This document shows positions 1 to 6,485 of a stretch of 10,573 nucleotides of DNA, in pieces. A model generated the notes under the pieces. The model was not told the DNA's origin. It did not search any database and was given only the letters and a program-made list of their open reading frames with translations. Source of the stretch: UBA668 sp049424465 (GTDB lineage: Bacteria; Actinomycetota; Acidimicrobiia; Acidimicrobiales; Ilumatobacteraceae); assembly GCA_049424465.1 (NCBI GenBank), contig JBMSSR010000090.1, forward strand, positions 1 through 10,573, given 5' to 3'. The first letter of the stretch is position 1; each line of letters starts with the position of its first letter. Both the position numbers and the translations under genes were made by a program.

Positions 1-1
1 C

Positions 2-589
2 GACGGTGTCTACCTGGTGCTGCAGGAGGCGTTCTTGTTCGCGGGCTCCGTGCTCGACAACATCACGCTCGGTGCCGACGTTCCGCACGATGCCGTCGAG
101 GCGGCGATCGCGGTCGCCGAGGCCCGATTCATCGACGAGTTGCCTGACGGGCTCGCGACCGAGATCGGCGAGCGCGGCGTCGGCTTGTCCGGCGGCCAGC
201 GGCAGCGACTCGCACTCGTGCGTGCCCTCGTGCGCCGTCCGTCGGTACTGCTGCTCGACGACACCACGTCGGCACTCGACCCGGCGACCGAGGCGATGGT
301 GCTGGCCAACCTTCGTGCCGCGCTCAGCCACACCACCGTGGTCGCAGTCGCGAGCCGTCCGTCGACCATCGCACTTGCCGACGACGTGCTCTTCCTCGCC
401 GACGGCGTGGTGGTGGCGCACGGTACGCACGACGAGCTGATGCGCGATGTCGCCGACTACCGCGAACTCATCGAGGCGTTCGAGCACGATCGCTCGGCGC
501 TCGAGGAGTCGACCGCGTCGGCGCCGGTGATGACAGTGGCTCGCGCCGTGAATGGCGCTGGTGAGTCCGTCGACGGGGGTGGCACGTGA
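2..589 (+). CDS. ABC exporter half-transporter, C-terminal part of the ATPase domain (5' end outside window), degenerate subunit
   Basis: This is the C-terminal part of an ABC ATPase domain; the frame is open to the left edge, so the Walker A motif and any membrane domain lie upstream. Seen in order: Q-loop (V-L-Q-E, 17-28), canonical signature LSGGQ (185-199), Walker B LLLDD (248-262), D-loop SALD, switch region (about 344-367) and a GTHDEL tail typical of exporter-type ABC proteins. Two catalytic residues are changed. The Glu after Walker B is Asp (codon 260-262), and the switch His is Ser (A-S-R-P-S-T, Ser codon 353-355). Such changes mark the degenerate half of heterodimeric exporters such as TM287/288 and BmrCD. 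The gene overlaps the next exporter half by 4 bp (GTGA), so the two products are probably made together and pair. The last ~30 residues are a low-complexity Ala/Ser/Gly tail. The substrate cannot be read from the sequence. Confidence 0.9.
   Translation, partial: DGVYLVLQEAFLFAGSVLDNITLGADVPHDAVEAAIAVAEARFIDELPDGLATEIGERGVGLSGGQRQRLALVRALVRRPSVLLLDDTTSALDPATEAMVLANLRAALSHTTVVAVASRPSTIALADDVLFLADGVVVAHGTHDELMRDVADYRELIEAFEHDRSALEESTASAPVMTVARAVNGAGESVDGGGT
575..579 (+). promoter_or_regulatory. Ribosome binding site of the second ABC half
   Basis: A GGGGG run lies 6 nt before the GTG at 586, inside the end of the upstream gene. It supports the GTG that overlaps the upstream TGA (GTGA) as the start and suggests translational coupling. 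Confidence 0.4.
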
Positions 590-2367
590 CCGAGCCGATC
601 AGCCGCTGGAGCGCGGTCGAGACGATCGGTCGCGGTGTCAAGGCAGCGCCCGCACTGCGGATCGGGTTCGGCGCCACGTTCGGGCTCGCCATGCTCGGTG
701 CGGTGGGACGCATCGTCGTGCCCATCGTCGTGCAGATCGCGATCGACCACGGTTTCACCGACGACGGCGTGAGAGTGGGGTTCATCGCTGCGCTCGCGGC
801 TGGGGCCTTCGTCGTGGTCGGGCTCACGACGTGGGCGAACCGGCAGGCCGTGTACCGCCTGGGCCGCCGCTCCGAGGAGGCGCTCTACGCACTGCGCGTA
901 CGGCTGTTCGAGCACATCCACCGGCTGAGCATCGCCGACCACAGTGAGGAGCGGAAGGGTGCGCTCGTCGCACGTGTGACGAGCGATGTCGAGACGCTCG
1001 CCCAGTTCTTCCAGTGGGGTGGCCTCGCCTGGCTGCTCGACGGGACGCTGATGGTGATGGTGGCCGGCGTGATGCTGGCGTACGACTGGGTGCTGGCGCT
1101 CGTCGCGTTCGTCGTCGCGGCGCCACTCGGATTCGTGCTGCAGCGCATGCAGCGACACCTCGTGCGCGAGTACGACCGTGCGCGAGGGCAGAACGCCATC
1201 GTGATGAGCCACATCAGTGAACTGGTGTCGGGCGCCGAGACGCTCCGCTCGTACGGGGCCGGTCGCCGTTACGCAACGCTCGCCAAGGACGCCAGCCACC
1301 AGCGGTCGAACGCGTTCATCAAGGCAGGAGTGATCGGTGCATTCCTCTTCCCGTCGGGTGAGGTCTTCGGTGTGCTCACGGTGTCGGCGGTCGTCGTCGC
1401 CGGCCTCGTGCGCGGTCCCGCGAGCGGTCTCACGGCCGGTGCCCTCGTCGGCTTCGTCTTCCTGACATACCGCTTCCTCGAGCCGATCGCTGAGTTCACC
1501 GAGGTGCTCGACCACACGCAGACCGCCGTGGCCGGTATGAGACGGGTGCTCGGGGTGCTCGAGATCCCGATCGGGCCGCCCGAGCCCGAGTCGCCCACGC
1601 GGTTGCCGGCAGGCGCACTGTCGGTGACCATCGATCGGGTCGATTTCTCGTATCCGACGCGTGGCGGCTCCGACGAGCCACCCGTACTCATCGGGGTGTC
1701 GGCCCACATCCCGGCGGGCCAGCAGGTGGCGCTCGTCGGCGAGACCGGGTCCGGCAAGACGACACTCGGCCGGCTCGTCGCCCGTCTTGCCGACCCGTCG
1801 GCCGGCGCCGTGCTCGTCGGCGGTGTGCCGCTCACCAGGGTGGCCAACGACGACCTCCGCCGTCGCCTCACCGTCGTCCCACAGGAGCCGTTCCTGTTCG
1901 AGGGGTCGATCGCCGCCAACCTCCAGTTCGCCCGACCGCAGCTCACTCGTGCCGACCTCGCTGCGGCGATCGAGCGGCTCGACCTCGGTGACTGGCTCGA
2001 CACGCTGCCCGAGGGGCTCGAGACCGAGGTCGGCCAGCGCGGCACGCAGCTGTCGGCGGGTGAACGCCAGCTCGTCGCGCTGGTGCGTGCGTCGCTCGTC
2101 GATCCGGCGGTGCTCGTGCTCGACGAGGCCACGTCGTCGGTCGACGCGCTCACCGAGGTGCGTCTCACGCGAGCGCTCGAGCAACTGGCGCGCGGTCGCA
2201 CGACGATCGCGATCGCGCACCGGCTGTCCACCGCGGCGCGGGCCGACCGCGTCCTGGTACTCGATCACGGCCGCCTCGTCGAGGACGGACCGCACGACGT
2301 GCTGCTGGCCCAGGGCGGCACCTACGCCCGCATGTACGACGCCTGGGTGGCGGCGACCAGCACCTGA
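586..2367 (+). CDS. ABC exporter half-transporter (membrane domain plus ATPase), catalytically intact subunit
   Basis: A 593-aa fused exporter half. The N-terminal ~310 residues form an ABC type 1 membrane domain with several hydrophobic helices (for example about 24-57, 64-87, 144-190 and 262-310). The ATPase domain follows from about residue 340: Walker A GETGSGKTT (385-393), Q-loop Gln433, signature LSAGE (489-493), Walker B with Asp513 and catalytic Glu514, and switch His545 (A-H-R-L-S-T). Glu and His are therefore intact, while the signature departs from LSGGQ. That is the mirror image of its neighbour, which has LSGGQ but lacks Glu and His. The one competent ATP site would use this subunit's Walker motifs with the neighbour's signature. 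LSAGE-type signatures also occur in other actinobacterial exporters, so this deviation alone is weak evidence. It likely exports a lipid, peptide or drug-like substrate; the specificity is unknown. The GTG start is fixed by the 4-bp overlap. Confidence 0.92.
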   Translation: MTEPISRWSAVETIGRGVKAAPALRIGFGATFGLAMLGAVGRIVVPIVVQIAIDHGFTDDGVRVGFIAALAAGAFVVVGLTTWANRQAVYRLGRRSEEALYALRVRLFEHIHRLSIADHSEERKGALVARVTSDVETLAQFFQWGGLAWLLDGTLMVMVAGVMLAYDWVLALVAFVVAAPLGFVLQRMQRHLVREYDRARGQNAIVMSHISELVSGAETLRSYGAGRRYATLAKDASHQRSNAFIKAGVIGAFLFPSGEVFGVLTVSAVVVAGLVRGPASGLTAGALVGFVFLTYRFLEPIAEFTEVLDHTQTAVAGMRRVLGVLEIPIGPPEPESPTRLPAGALSVTIDRVDFSYPTRGGSDEPPVLIGVSAHIPAGQQVALVGETGSGKTTLGRLVARLADPSAGAVLVGGVPLTRVANDDLRRRLTVVPQEPFLFEGSIAANLQFARPQLTRADLAAAIERLDLGDWLDTLPEGLETEVGQRGTQLSAGERQLVALVRASLVDPAVLVLDEATSSVDALTEVRLTRALEQLARGRTTIAIAHRLSTAARADRVLVLDHGRLVEDGPHDVLLAQGGTYARMYDAWVAATST

Positions 2368-2368
2368 G

Positions 2369-2386
2369 CGACTGGCCGGCCGGTCG
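2369..2386 (+). terminator. GC-rich stem between convergent genes, possible terminator
   Basis: Starting 2 nt after the ABC stop codon, the sequence folds as a 7-bp stem (one U-G wobble) around a CCGG loop in the + strand RNA. The opposite strand forms the same stem with one mismatch. No T-tract follows, so it is at most a weak intrinsic terminator of the kind sometimes proposed in high-GC actinobacteria. The position between two converging genes is the main support. Confidence 0.3.
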
Positions 2387-2401
2387 ACGATCGCGCCGGG
2401 T

Positions 2402-3103
2402 TCAGGTGGGGAAGAGCACCGGCCCCGTCACGTCGACGATGTCGCACGAGACGGGATCGGTGTGCTCGGCCGTGTCCGTCACGGCGAAGGTGGCGCGCTC
2501 GCCGGGGTCGACGTCACTGACGCGGACCGTCTCGCGGACGAGTTCGTCACCGGCCGCTCCGGCGATCAGGACGGTGATGTCGTAGTCGTGCGGTTCGGTG
2601 TCGTTGTTGGTGATCGATCCCTTGGCGACGAGGAGGTCGCCGTCGCTCACGCACTCGTCGATCGCTGCCGCATGGGCGCCGGCGACGGGCACCGTGGTGA
2701 GGTCGGCGAGGTCGTCGGCGAGCCGCACGGTCAGCCATCCACCGACGATGCTGAGGCCCAAGGCAGCAAGCGCGACGACCATCCCGCCGGCGGCCAACCG
2801 GCGGGCGCTCTCACCCGCGGCGCTGCGGCGCCTGGCCCCGGCGCCGAGCCCGAGCGCGACGACGGCACCTGCGATCGATACGACGAACAGCAGCGGCAGC
2901 CACGCAATCGACAGTGACACGAGCGCGACGACGAGCGAGGCGACTGCGAGGCCACGCCGTGGGGCCGCGGCAGTGACGCCGAGCGGGTCGACGTACCGGG
3001 CGCCGCTGACCGCGACATCGGCCGTCCACTGGGTGCCGTCGAACCACCGCAGCTCGTAGCGCCCGAGCGGGTCGGGGTGCCATCCGGCGCGCGGGTCCTG
3101 CAC
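2402..3103 (-). CDS. DUF2510/DUF4190 membrane protein with extracytoplasmic FxLYD-like domain
   Basis: The GTG at 3103 gives a 233-aa protein starting M-Q-D-P-R-A-G-W-H-P-D-P, the usual N-terminus of DUF2510 proteins. The frame is open further upstream, but that extension would run into the phosphatase gene. Layout: DUF2510 (about 6-34, with the paired Trp motif W-F-D-G-T-Q-W); three hydrophobic helices (about 50-67, 70-88 and 105-127) with the pattern of a DUF4190 module; then a ~105-residue domain with Cys151 and Cys220, which could form a disulfide outside the cell. That domain reads like an FxLYD/immunoglobulin-like fold (G-S-I-T-N-N, then D-P-G-E-R-A-T-F). This architecture is common and poorly characterised in Actinobacteria; no enzymatic residues are seen and the function is unknown. 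It converges on the ABC genes and diverges from the phosphatase gene. Confidence 0.82.
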   Translation of the reverse strand: MQDPRAGWHPDPLGRYELRWFDGTQWTADVAVSGARYVDPLGVTAAAPRRGLAVASLVVALVSLSIAWLPLLFVVSIAGAVVALGLGAGARRRSAAGESARRLAAGGMVVALAALGLSIVGGWLTVRLADDLADLTTVPVAGAHAAAIDECVSDGDLLVAKGSITNNDTEPHDYDITVLIAGAAGDELVRETVRVSDVDPGERATFAVTDTAEHTDPVSCDIVDVTGPVLFPT

Positions 3104-3111
3104 GTCCGCCG

Positions 3112-3117
3112 ACGCTA
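3112..3117 (-). promoter_or_regulatory. Candidate -10 element of the DUF2510 gene (leaderless)
   Basis: Read on the - strand, TAGCGT ends 8 nt before the GTG at 3103. That would place the transcript start at or next to the start codon. A GCCGAC that could serve as a poor -35 lies 17 bp upstream (3135-3140). No good Shine-Dalgarno is seen. Confidence 0.4.
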
Positions 3118-3118
3118 T

Positions 3119-3144
3119 CCCCGCCGCCTCTACAGTCGGCGGGG
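3119..3144. promoter_or_regulatory. Perfect 8-bp inverted repeat, candidate operator
   Basis: CCCCGCCG (3119-3126) and CGGCGGGG (3137-3144) are exact reverse complements separated by 10 bp, a centre-to-centre spacing of 18 bp. The repeat surrounds the candidate -10 of the phosphatase gene, abuts that of the DUF2510 gene and ends 1 bp before the phosphatase ATG. Geometry and position suit a dimeric regulator; no known family consensus was recognised. Confidence 0.4.
3131..3136 (+). promoter_or_regulatory. Candidate -10 element of the phosphatase gene (leaderless)
   Basis: TACAGT ends 9 nt before the ATG at 3146, which puts the expected transcript start within a few bases of the start codon. 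A CCGACG that resembles the GAC core of actinobacterial -35 boxes lies 16 bp upstream (3109-3114). Confidence 0.42.
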
Positions 3145-3145
3145 T

Positions 3146-3826
3146 ATGGAGATTGTGCTGATGCGCCACGGACAGCCCGAATGGGTCCGCAACGGGCTGA
3201 ACGTCGTCGACCCGCCGCTCACTGCGCTGGGACACCGACAGGCCGAGGCCTCGGGCGAGGTGCTCGCCGGCGAGCTGTTCGACCACGTCGTGGTCTCACC
3301 GCTGCGCCGCGCCCGTCAGACGGTCGAGCCCACGCTGCGCCGCCTCGGCCGCGACGAGGTGATCGAATCGTTCCTCGAGGAGATCCGCGAGCCCGACTGG
3401 CATGGCACCCCTGCCGAACTGGCGACCCTCGCCTATGAGGAGGAGCGGGCGCGCAACGCCGAGGACCGTTGGCACGGTGTGCGCGGCGGTGGTGAGCCAC
3501 CTCGCGACTTCGTCGAGCGCGTGCGCGCCGGCGCCACCGAGTTCTGGGGCCGACTGGGGATGACCCGAGCGCGTCAGACGCTGCCGATGTGGCACCTCGA
3601 CGCGCCCGACCTGCGCATCCTCATCACCGCGCACGCCGGCACCAACGGTGTGCTGCTGTGTCAGCTGCTCGGGCTCGACCCCGTGCCGTGGGAGTGGGAC
3701 CGGTTCGTCACCCACCACGCGTCGATCACACGGCTCACGAGCTTCCAACTCGGCGACGGACACTCGTTCTCGCTCATGCGCCTCAGCGACGTCGAACACC
3801 TTGCTCGGGACGAGCGCACGTACTGA
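3146..3826 (+). CDS. Histidine phosphatase family protein (phosphoglycerate mutase-like)
   Basis: A 226-aa protein of the histidine phosphatase superfamily. It opens M-E-I-V-L-M-R-H-G, placing the catalytic R7-H8-G9 at the very N-terminus, which fixes the ATG at 3146 over upstream in-frame codons. Further family residues are S-P-L-R-R-A-R-Q-T (51-59, phosphate-binding Arg), an acidic stretch L-E-E-I-R-E-P (77-83) in the proton-donor region, and the second catalytic His163 in I-T-A-H-A-G-T-N. The family dephosphorylates small substrates through a phospho-His intermediate. The sequence does not show whether this member acts on sugar phosphates, alpha-ribazole phosphate or something else, and nearby genes give no pathway. 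No signal peptide is seen, so it is probably cytoplasmic. It is likely transcribed alone from a promoter overlapping that of the divergent DUF2510 gene. Confidence 0.9.
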   Translation: MEIVLMRHGQPEWVRNGLNVVDPPLTALGHRQAEASGEVLAGELFDHVVVSPLRRARQTVEPTLRRLGRDEVIESFLEEIREPDWHGTPAELATLAYEEERARNAEDRWHGVRGGGEPPRDFVERVRAGATEFWGRLGMTRARQTLPMWHLDAPDLRILITAHAGTNGVLLCQLLGLDPVPWEWDRFVTHHASITRLTSFQLGDGHSFSLMRLSDVEHLARDERTY

Positions 3827-3857
3827 TCACGCCCGCGCGGACGTCCCCTCAGCAGGT

Positions 3858-3870
3858 CGTGGTCACCACG
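3858..3870. repeat. Short perfect palindrome over the P450 stop codon
   Basis: CGTGGT and ACCACG are exact inverted arms around a single central C, covering the P450 TGA. As RNA it would form about 5 bp with a 3-nt loop and no U-run, so a terminator role is doubtful. The 36-bp gap between the converging phosphatase and P450 genes (3827-3862) holds nothing else recognisable. Confidence 0.25.
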
Positions 3871-5116
3871 CACATGGCATGCGCTTGATGCCGTTGATGA
3901 ACGCGCTCTGCAGGTAGGCGGGCTCGCCGACCACCTCGAGGGTGGGCAGGCGCCGGCGGATCTCGTCGAACATCACACCGATCTCGCGGCGGGCCAGGTT
4001 GGCGCCGAGGCAGAAGTGCGGACCACCTGCGCCGAACCCGACCTGGGCCGGCTGCGCGGGTCGCGTCACGTCGAATGCGTACGGGTTGTCGTAGGCGCGC
4101 TCGTCGCGGTTCGCCGAGCAGTACCACATGACCACCTTCTGGCCGGCCTCGATCTTCTGGCCACCGACGACCGTGTCCTCGAGCGCGGTGCGGCGGAAGT
4201 GGACGACCGGGGTGGCGTAGCGCACGATCTCGTCGACAGCGGTCTTGGTGTGCGCGTCCCAGTTGTCCCACCACAGCCGCTTCTGGTCGGGGTGCTGGGT
4301 GAGCAGGTGCATGCCATGGCTGATGGCCGTGCGGGTCGTCTCGTTGCCGGCCACGACGAGCAGGATGAAGAACGAGCCGAACTCCTGTGACGTCATCCGC
4401 TCGCCGTCGACGTCGCCGTGCATCATCACGCTGGTCAGGTCGTCGGTCGGATGGGCAAGACGGTCCTCACCCAGCGCCTGCGCGTACTGGAACAGTCCCA
4501 TGCCCGCCGCGAACAGGTCGTCGAACGACGCGGTGTACTCGGGGTCACCGACGCCGAGGATGACGTTGGTCCACGCCAGGATCTGTGCCTCGTCGGCAGC
4601 CGGGATGCCCATCATCTCGCAGATGATCTGCAGCGGCATCGGCGCTGCGACCTCCTGCACGAAGTCGCACTGGCGGTCGGGGAACTGCTCGAGCAGTCGG
4701 TCGACCACGGCGGCGGCCTTGGTCCGCACGTACTCCTCGACGCGGGCGATCTCCTTGGGCGTGAAGCCGCGCGACACGATCGAGCGCAGCCGGAAGTGGC
4801 GTGGGTCGTCCATGTTGATCATCGAGCCGAAGAACTCGGTGATCTCCGGCGGCAGGTCGCCGATGTTCGTGCCCCGCCCGCTGCAGAACAGCTGCGGGTT
4901 GCGGCTGACGTGCCAGATGTCCTCGTGCCGGGTCAGGGCCCAGTACCCGGGTCCCTGGGGGAACGGGCTGTTCTCGAACTTCCACTCGTCCCACCAGCTG
5001 ATCGGCTGCTCGTCGCGCAGCGTGCGGAAGGCGCCCTCGCGCTCGTCCCGTGGCCGGACCCAGAACTCCGGGTCGGACAGGTTGAAGGTGCCGAGTGCCA
5101 CAGGTGACGGGTGCAT
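3863..5116 (-). CDS. cyp124: Cytochrome P450, CYP124-like (methyl-branched lipid / sterol side-chain hydroxylase)
   Basis: A complete 417-aa bacterial P450. Motifs: I-helix oxygen-activation site A-G-N-E-T-T (256-261), K-helix E-x-x-R (Glu296 to Arg299), and heme-binding loop F-G-A-G-G-P-H-F-C-L-G with the thiolate ligand at Cys369. Several stretches match what I recall of Mycobacterium tuberculosis CYP124 rather than CYP125 or CYP142: F-G-S-M-I near residue 96, D-D-P-R-H-F-R-L-R-S-I-V-S-R, W-Y-C-S-A-N-R-D-E and G-A-N-L-A-R-R-E-I. CYP124 hydroxylates the terminal methyl of methyl-branched lipids and also accepts cholestenone, so a similar activity is inferred. It needs ferredoxin and a reductase, which are not in the window. 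The ATG at 5116 fits homologue length; a GTG five codons inside is the alternative. A long upstream open frame is ignored because its translation is low-complexity. The gene is divergent from a thiolase, which fits lipid catabolism. Confidence 0.88.
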   Translation of the reverse strand: MHPSPVALGTFNLSDPEFWVRPRDEREGAFRTLRDEQPISWWDEWKFENSPFPQGPGYWALTRHEDIWHVSRNPQLFCSGRGTNIGDLPPEITEFFGSMINMDDPRHFRLRSIVSRGFTPKEIARVEEYVRTKAAAVVDRLLEQFPDRQCDFVQEVAAPMPLQIICEMMGIPAADEAQILAWTNVILGVGDPEYTASFDDLFAAGMGLFQYAQALGEDRLAHPTDDLTSVMMHGDVDGERMTSQEFGSFFILLVVAGNETTRTAISHGMHLLTQHPDQKRLWWDNWDAHTKTAVDEIVRYATPVVHFRRTALEDTVVGGQKIEAGQKVVMWYCSANRDERAYDNPYAFDVTRPAQPAQVGFGAGGPHFCLGANLARREIGVMFDEIRRRLPTLEVVGEPAYLQSAFINGIKRMPCAW

Positions 5117-5122
5117 GCCCGG

Positions 5123-5128
5123 AGGGTA
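5123..5128 (-). promoter_or_regulatory. Candidate -10 element of the P450 gene (leaderless)
   Basis: On the - strand TACCCT ends 6 nt before the ATG at 5116, so transcription would start at about the A of the ATG. CACGAC (5147-5152) lies 18 bp upstream as a possible -35. No purine-rich Shine-Dalgarno is present in the 20 bp before the ATG, which agrees with leaderless translation. Confidence 0.42.
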
Positions 5129-5232
5129 CCAATGCGACCGCTGCGCGTCGTGAGCGGGCGACACGATGTGGGTGGCCGTCCCGCCGGGGCGCGACCCGAC
5201 GGGCGGACTCTGCGGCGCGGCCACCCGCTCGT

Positions 5233-5238
5233 TACGAT
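5233..5238 (+). promoter_or_regulatory. Candidate -10 element of the thiolase gene
   Basis: TACGAT lies 41 nt before the thiolase ATG, giving a leader of about 35 nt. No convincing -35 is seen at 16-18 bp. The rest of the 163-bp divergent region (5117-5279) shows no KstR-like AAC-NN-GTT operator. Confidence 0.35.
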
Positions 5239-5250
5239 CGGCGCACCAGC

Positions 5251-5260
5251 GGCACGTGCC
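5251..5260. promoter_or_regulatory. Perfect 10-bp palindrome in the thiolase leader, candidate operator
   Basis: GGCACGTGCC is identical to its reverse complement. It sits between the candidate -10 and the Shine-Dalgarno, where a bound repressor would block elongation. The core CACGTG is a common regulator half-site pair, but no specific family was assigned. Confidence 0.33.
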
Positions 5261-5268
5261 CCGCACCC

Positions 5269-5274
5269 GAGGAG
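5269..5274 (+). promoter_or_regulatory. Ribosome binding site of the thiolase gene
   Basis: GAGGAG lies 5 nt before the ATG at 5280. It is the strongest Shine-Dalgarno in the window and decides the thiolase start against an open upstream extension to 5166. Confidence 0.75.
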
Positions 5275-5279
5275 TCCCC

Positions 5280-6485
5280 ATGACCGAAGCAGTGATCGTT
5301 GCCACCTCCCGCAGCCCCATCGGCCGCGCCAACAAGGGCTCGCTCGTGTCGATCCGGCCCGACGACCTGAGCGCACAGATCGTGCAGGCCCTCATGGCGA
5401 AGGTGCCGCAGGTGAAGGGCAGCGACGTCGAGGACGTCATGTGGGGGATCGGACAGCCGGCGGGTGAGGGCGGGTTCAACATCGCCCGTGTCATCTCGAC
5501 CCTGTCGGGTCTCGGCGACGTGCCCGGCGTGACCGTCAACCGCTACTGCTCGTCCAGCCTGCAGACCATCCGCATGGCAGCCCATGCGATCAAGGCAGGC
5601 GAGGGCGACATCTTCGTCGCCGGCGGCGTCGAGACCGTGAGCCGCTATGCCAGCGGGGCGAGCGACACGGCGCCGAACCCTCGCTTCAAGGAGCCCGGCG
5701 AGCGCACCAAGCTGCGCGCCCAGGGCGGCCAGCCGTCGTGGACCCCGCCGGCAGGCCTGCCTGACATGTACATCGCCATGGGTCAGACGGCCGAGAACGT
5801 GGTCGAGCAGGAGGGTGTCACCCGCGAGGAGATGGACCGCTTCGGTGTGCGCAGCCAGAACCTGGCGTGCGAGTTCATCGAGAAGGGCTTCTTCGAGCGT
5901 GAGATCACCCCGGTGACGCTGCCCGACGGCACGGTGGTCAGCACCGACGACGGCCCCCGTGCCGGCACGACCTACGAGGCGGTCAGCCAGCTCAAGCCGG
6001 TGTTCCGCCCCGAGGGCACCATCACGGCCGGCAACGCCTGCCCGCTCAACGACGGTGCCGCAGCGGTGCTGGTGATGAGCGACACGAAGGCCAAGCAGCT
6101 CGGCGTCACGCCGCTCGCGCGCATCGTCAGCACCGGCGTCAGCGGCCTCAACCCCGAGATCATGGGCCTCGGTCCGATCGAGGCGTGCCGCCAGGCGCTG
6201 CAGCGGGCGGGTCGCACGATCGACCAGATCGACCTCGTCGAGATCAACGAGGCGTTCGCTGCTCAGGTCATCCCCTCGGCCAAGCACCTCGGCATCGACA
6301 TCGACCGTCAGCTGAACGTGCACGGCGGGGGCATCGCCCTCGGCCACCCGTTCGGCATGACCGGCTCGCGCATCATGGCGACGCTCATCAACGGCCTCCA
6401 GTGGGAGGACAAGACGTGGGGTCTCGAGAGCATGTGCGTCGGCGGCGGTCAGGGCCTCGCGATGGTGATCGAGCGCCTCAGCTGA
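5280..6485 (+). CDS. Thiolase (acetyl-CoA C-acyltransferase)
   Basis: A 401-aa thiolase of normal length. It begins M-T-E-A-V-I-V-A-T-S-R-S-P-I-G, the usual first strand. The catalytic set is complete: nucleophile Cys90 (N-R-Y-C-S-S-S), Asn323 in N-E-A-F, His356 in G-H-P-F-G, and the second Cys386 in C-V-G-G-G-Q-G. It would cleave 3-ketoacyl-CoA with CoA to acetyl-CoA (or propionyl-CoA) plus a shortened acyl-CoA in beta-oxidation; the reverse condensation is possible. The substrate chain cannot be read. Divergence from a CYP124-like P450 suggests branched-chain or sterol-type substrates, but this is contextual inference. Start: ATG 5280 with a GAGGAG 5 nt upstream. The 3' end overlaps the converging MFS gene by 8 bp. 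Confidence 0.93.
   Translation: MTEAVIVATSRSPIGRANKGSLVSIRPDDLSAQIVQALMAKVPQVKGSDVEDVMWGIGQPAGEGGFNIARVISTLSGLGDVPGVTVNRYCSSSLQTIRMAAHAIKAGEGDIFVAGGVETVSRYASGASDTAPNPRFKEPGERTKLRAQGGQPSWTPPAGLPDMYIAMGQTAENVVEQEGVTREEMDRFGVRSQNLACEFIEKGFFEREITPVTLPDGTVVSTDDGPRAGTTYEAVSQLKPVFRPEGTITAGNACPLNDGAAAVLVMSDTKAKQLGVTPLARIVSTGVSGLNPEIMGLGPIEACRQALQRAGRTIDQIDLVEINEAFAAQVIPSAKHLGIDIDRQLNVHGGGIALGHPFGMTGSRIMATLINGLQWEDKTWGLESMCVGGGQGLAMVIERLS

Noticed and set aside
457..2295. A 612-residue open frame on the - strand opposite the ABC exporter gene
   Set aside because: The translation is rich in Arg, His, Glu and Asp with no domain, and lies antisense to a gene with complete ABC motifs. Long antisense frames are a normal by-product of GC-rich codon use.
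1661..2917. A 418-residue + strand frame running from the ABC gene into the DUF2510 gene
   Set aside because: Low-complexity Ser/Arg/Pro translation in a shifted frame, overlapping two genes with recognisable domains on either strand.
3104..3286. N-terminal extension of the DUF2510 protein up to 3286
   Set aside because: It would overlap the phosphatase gene antisense, and the extension has no resemblance to DUF2510 proteins, which normally start just before the A-G-W-x-P-D-P motif.
5117..5279. KstR/KstR2-type operator between the P450 and thiolase
   Set aside because: No AAC-NN-GTT-like palindrome is present, so mycobacterial-type cholesterol regulation is not supported.
5117..5539. A 141-residue N-terminal extension of the P450
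   Set aside because: It would cover the divergent control region and part of the thiolase gene. The P450 already has a full-length family N-terminus from 5116.
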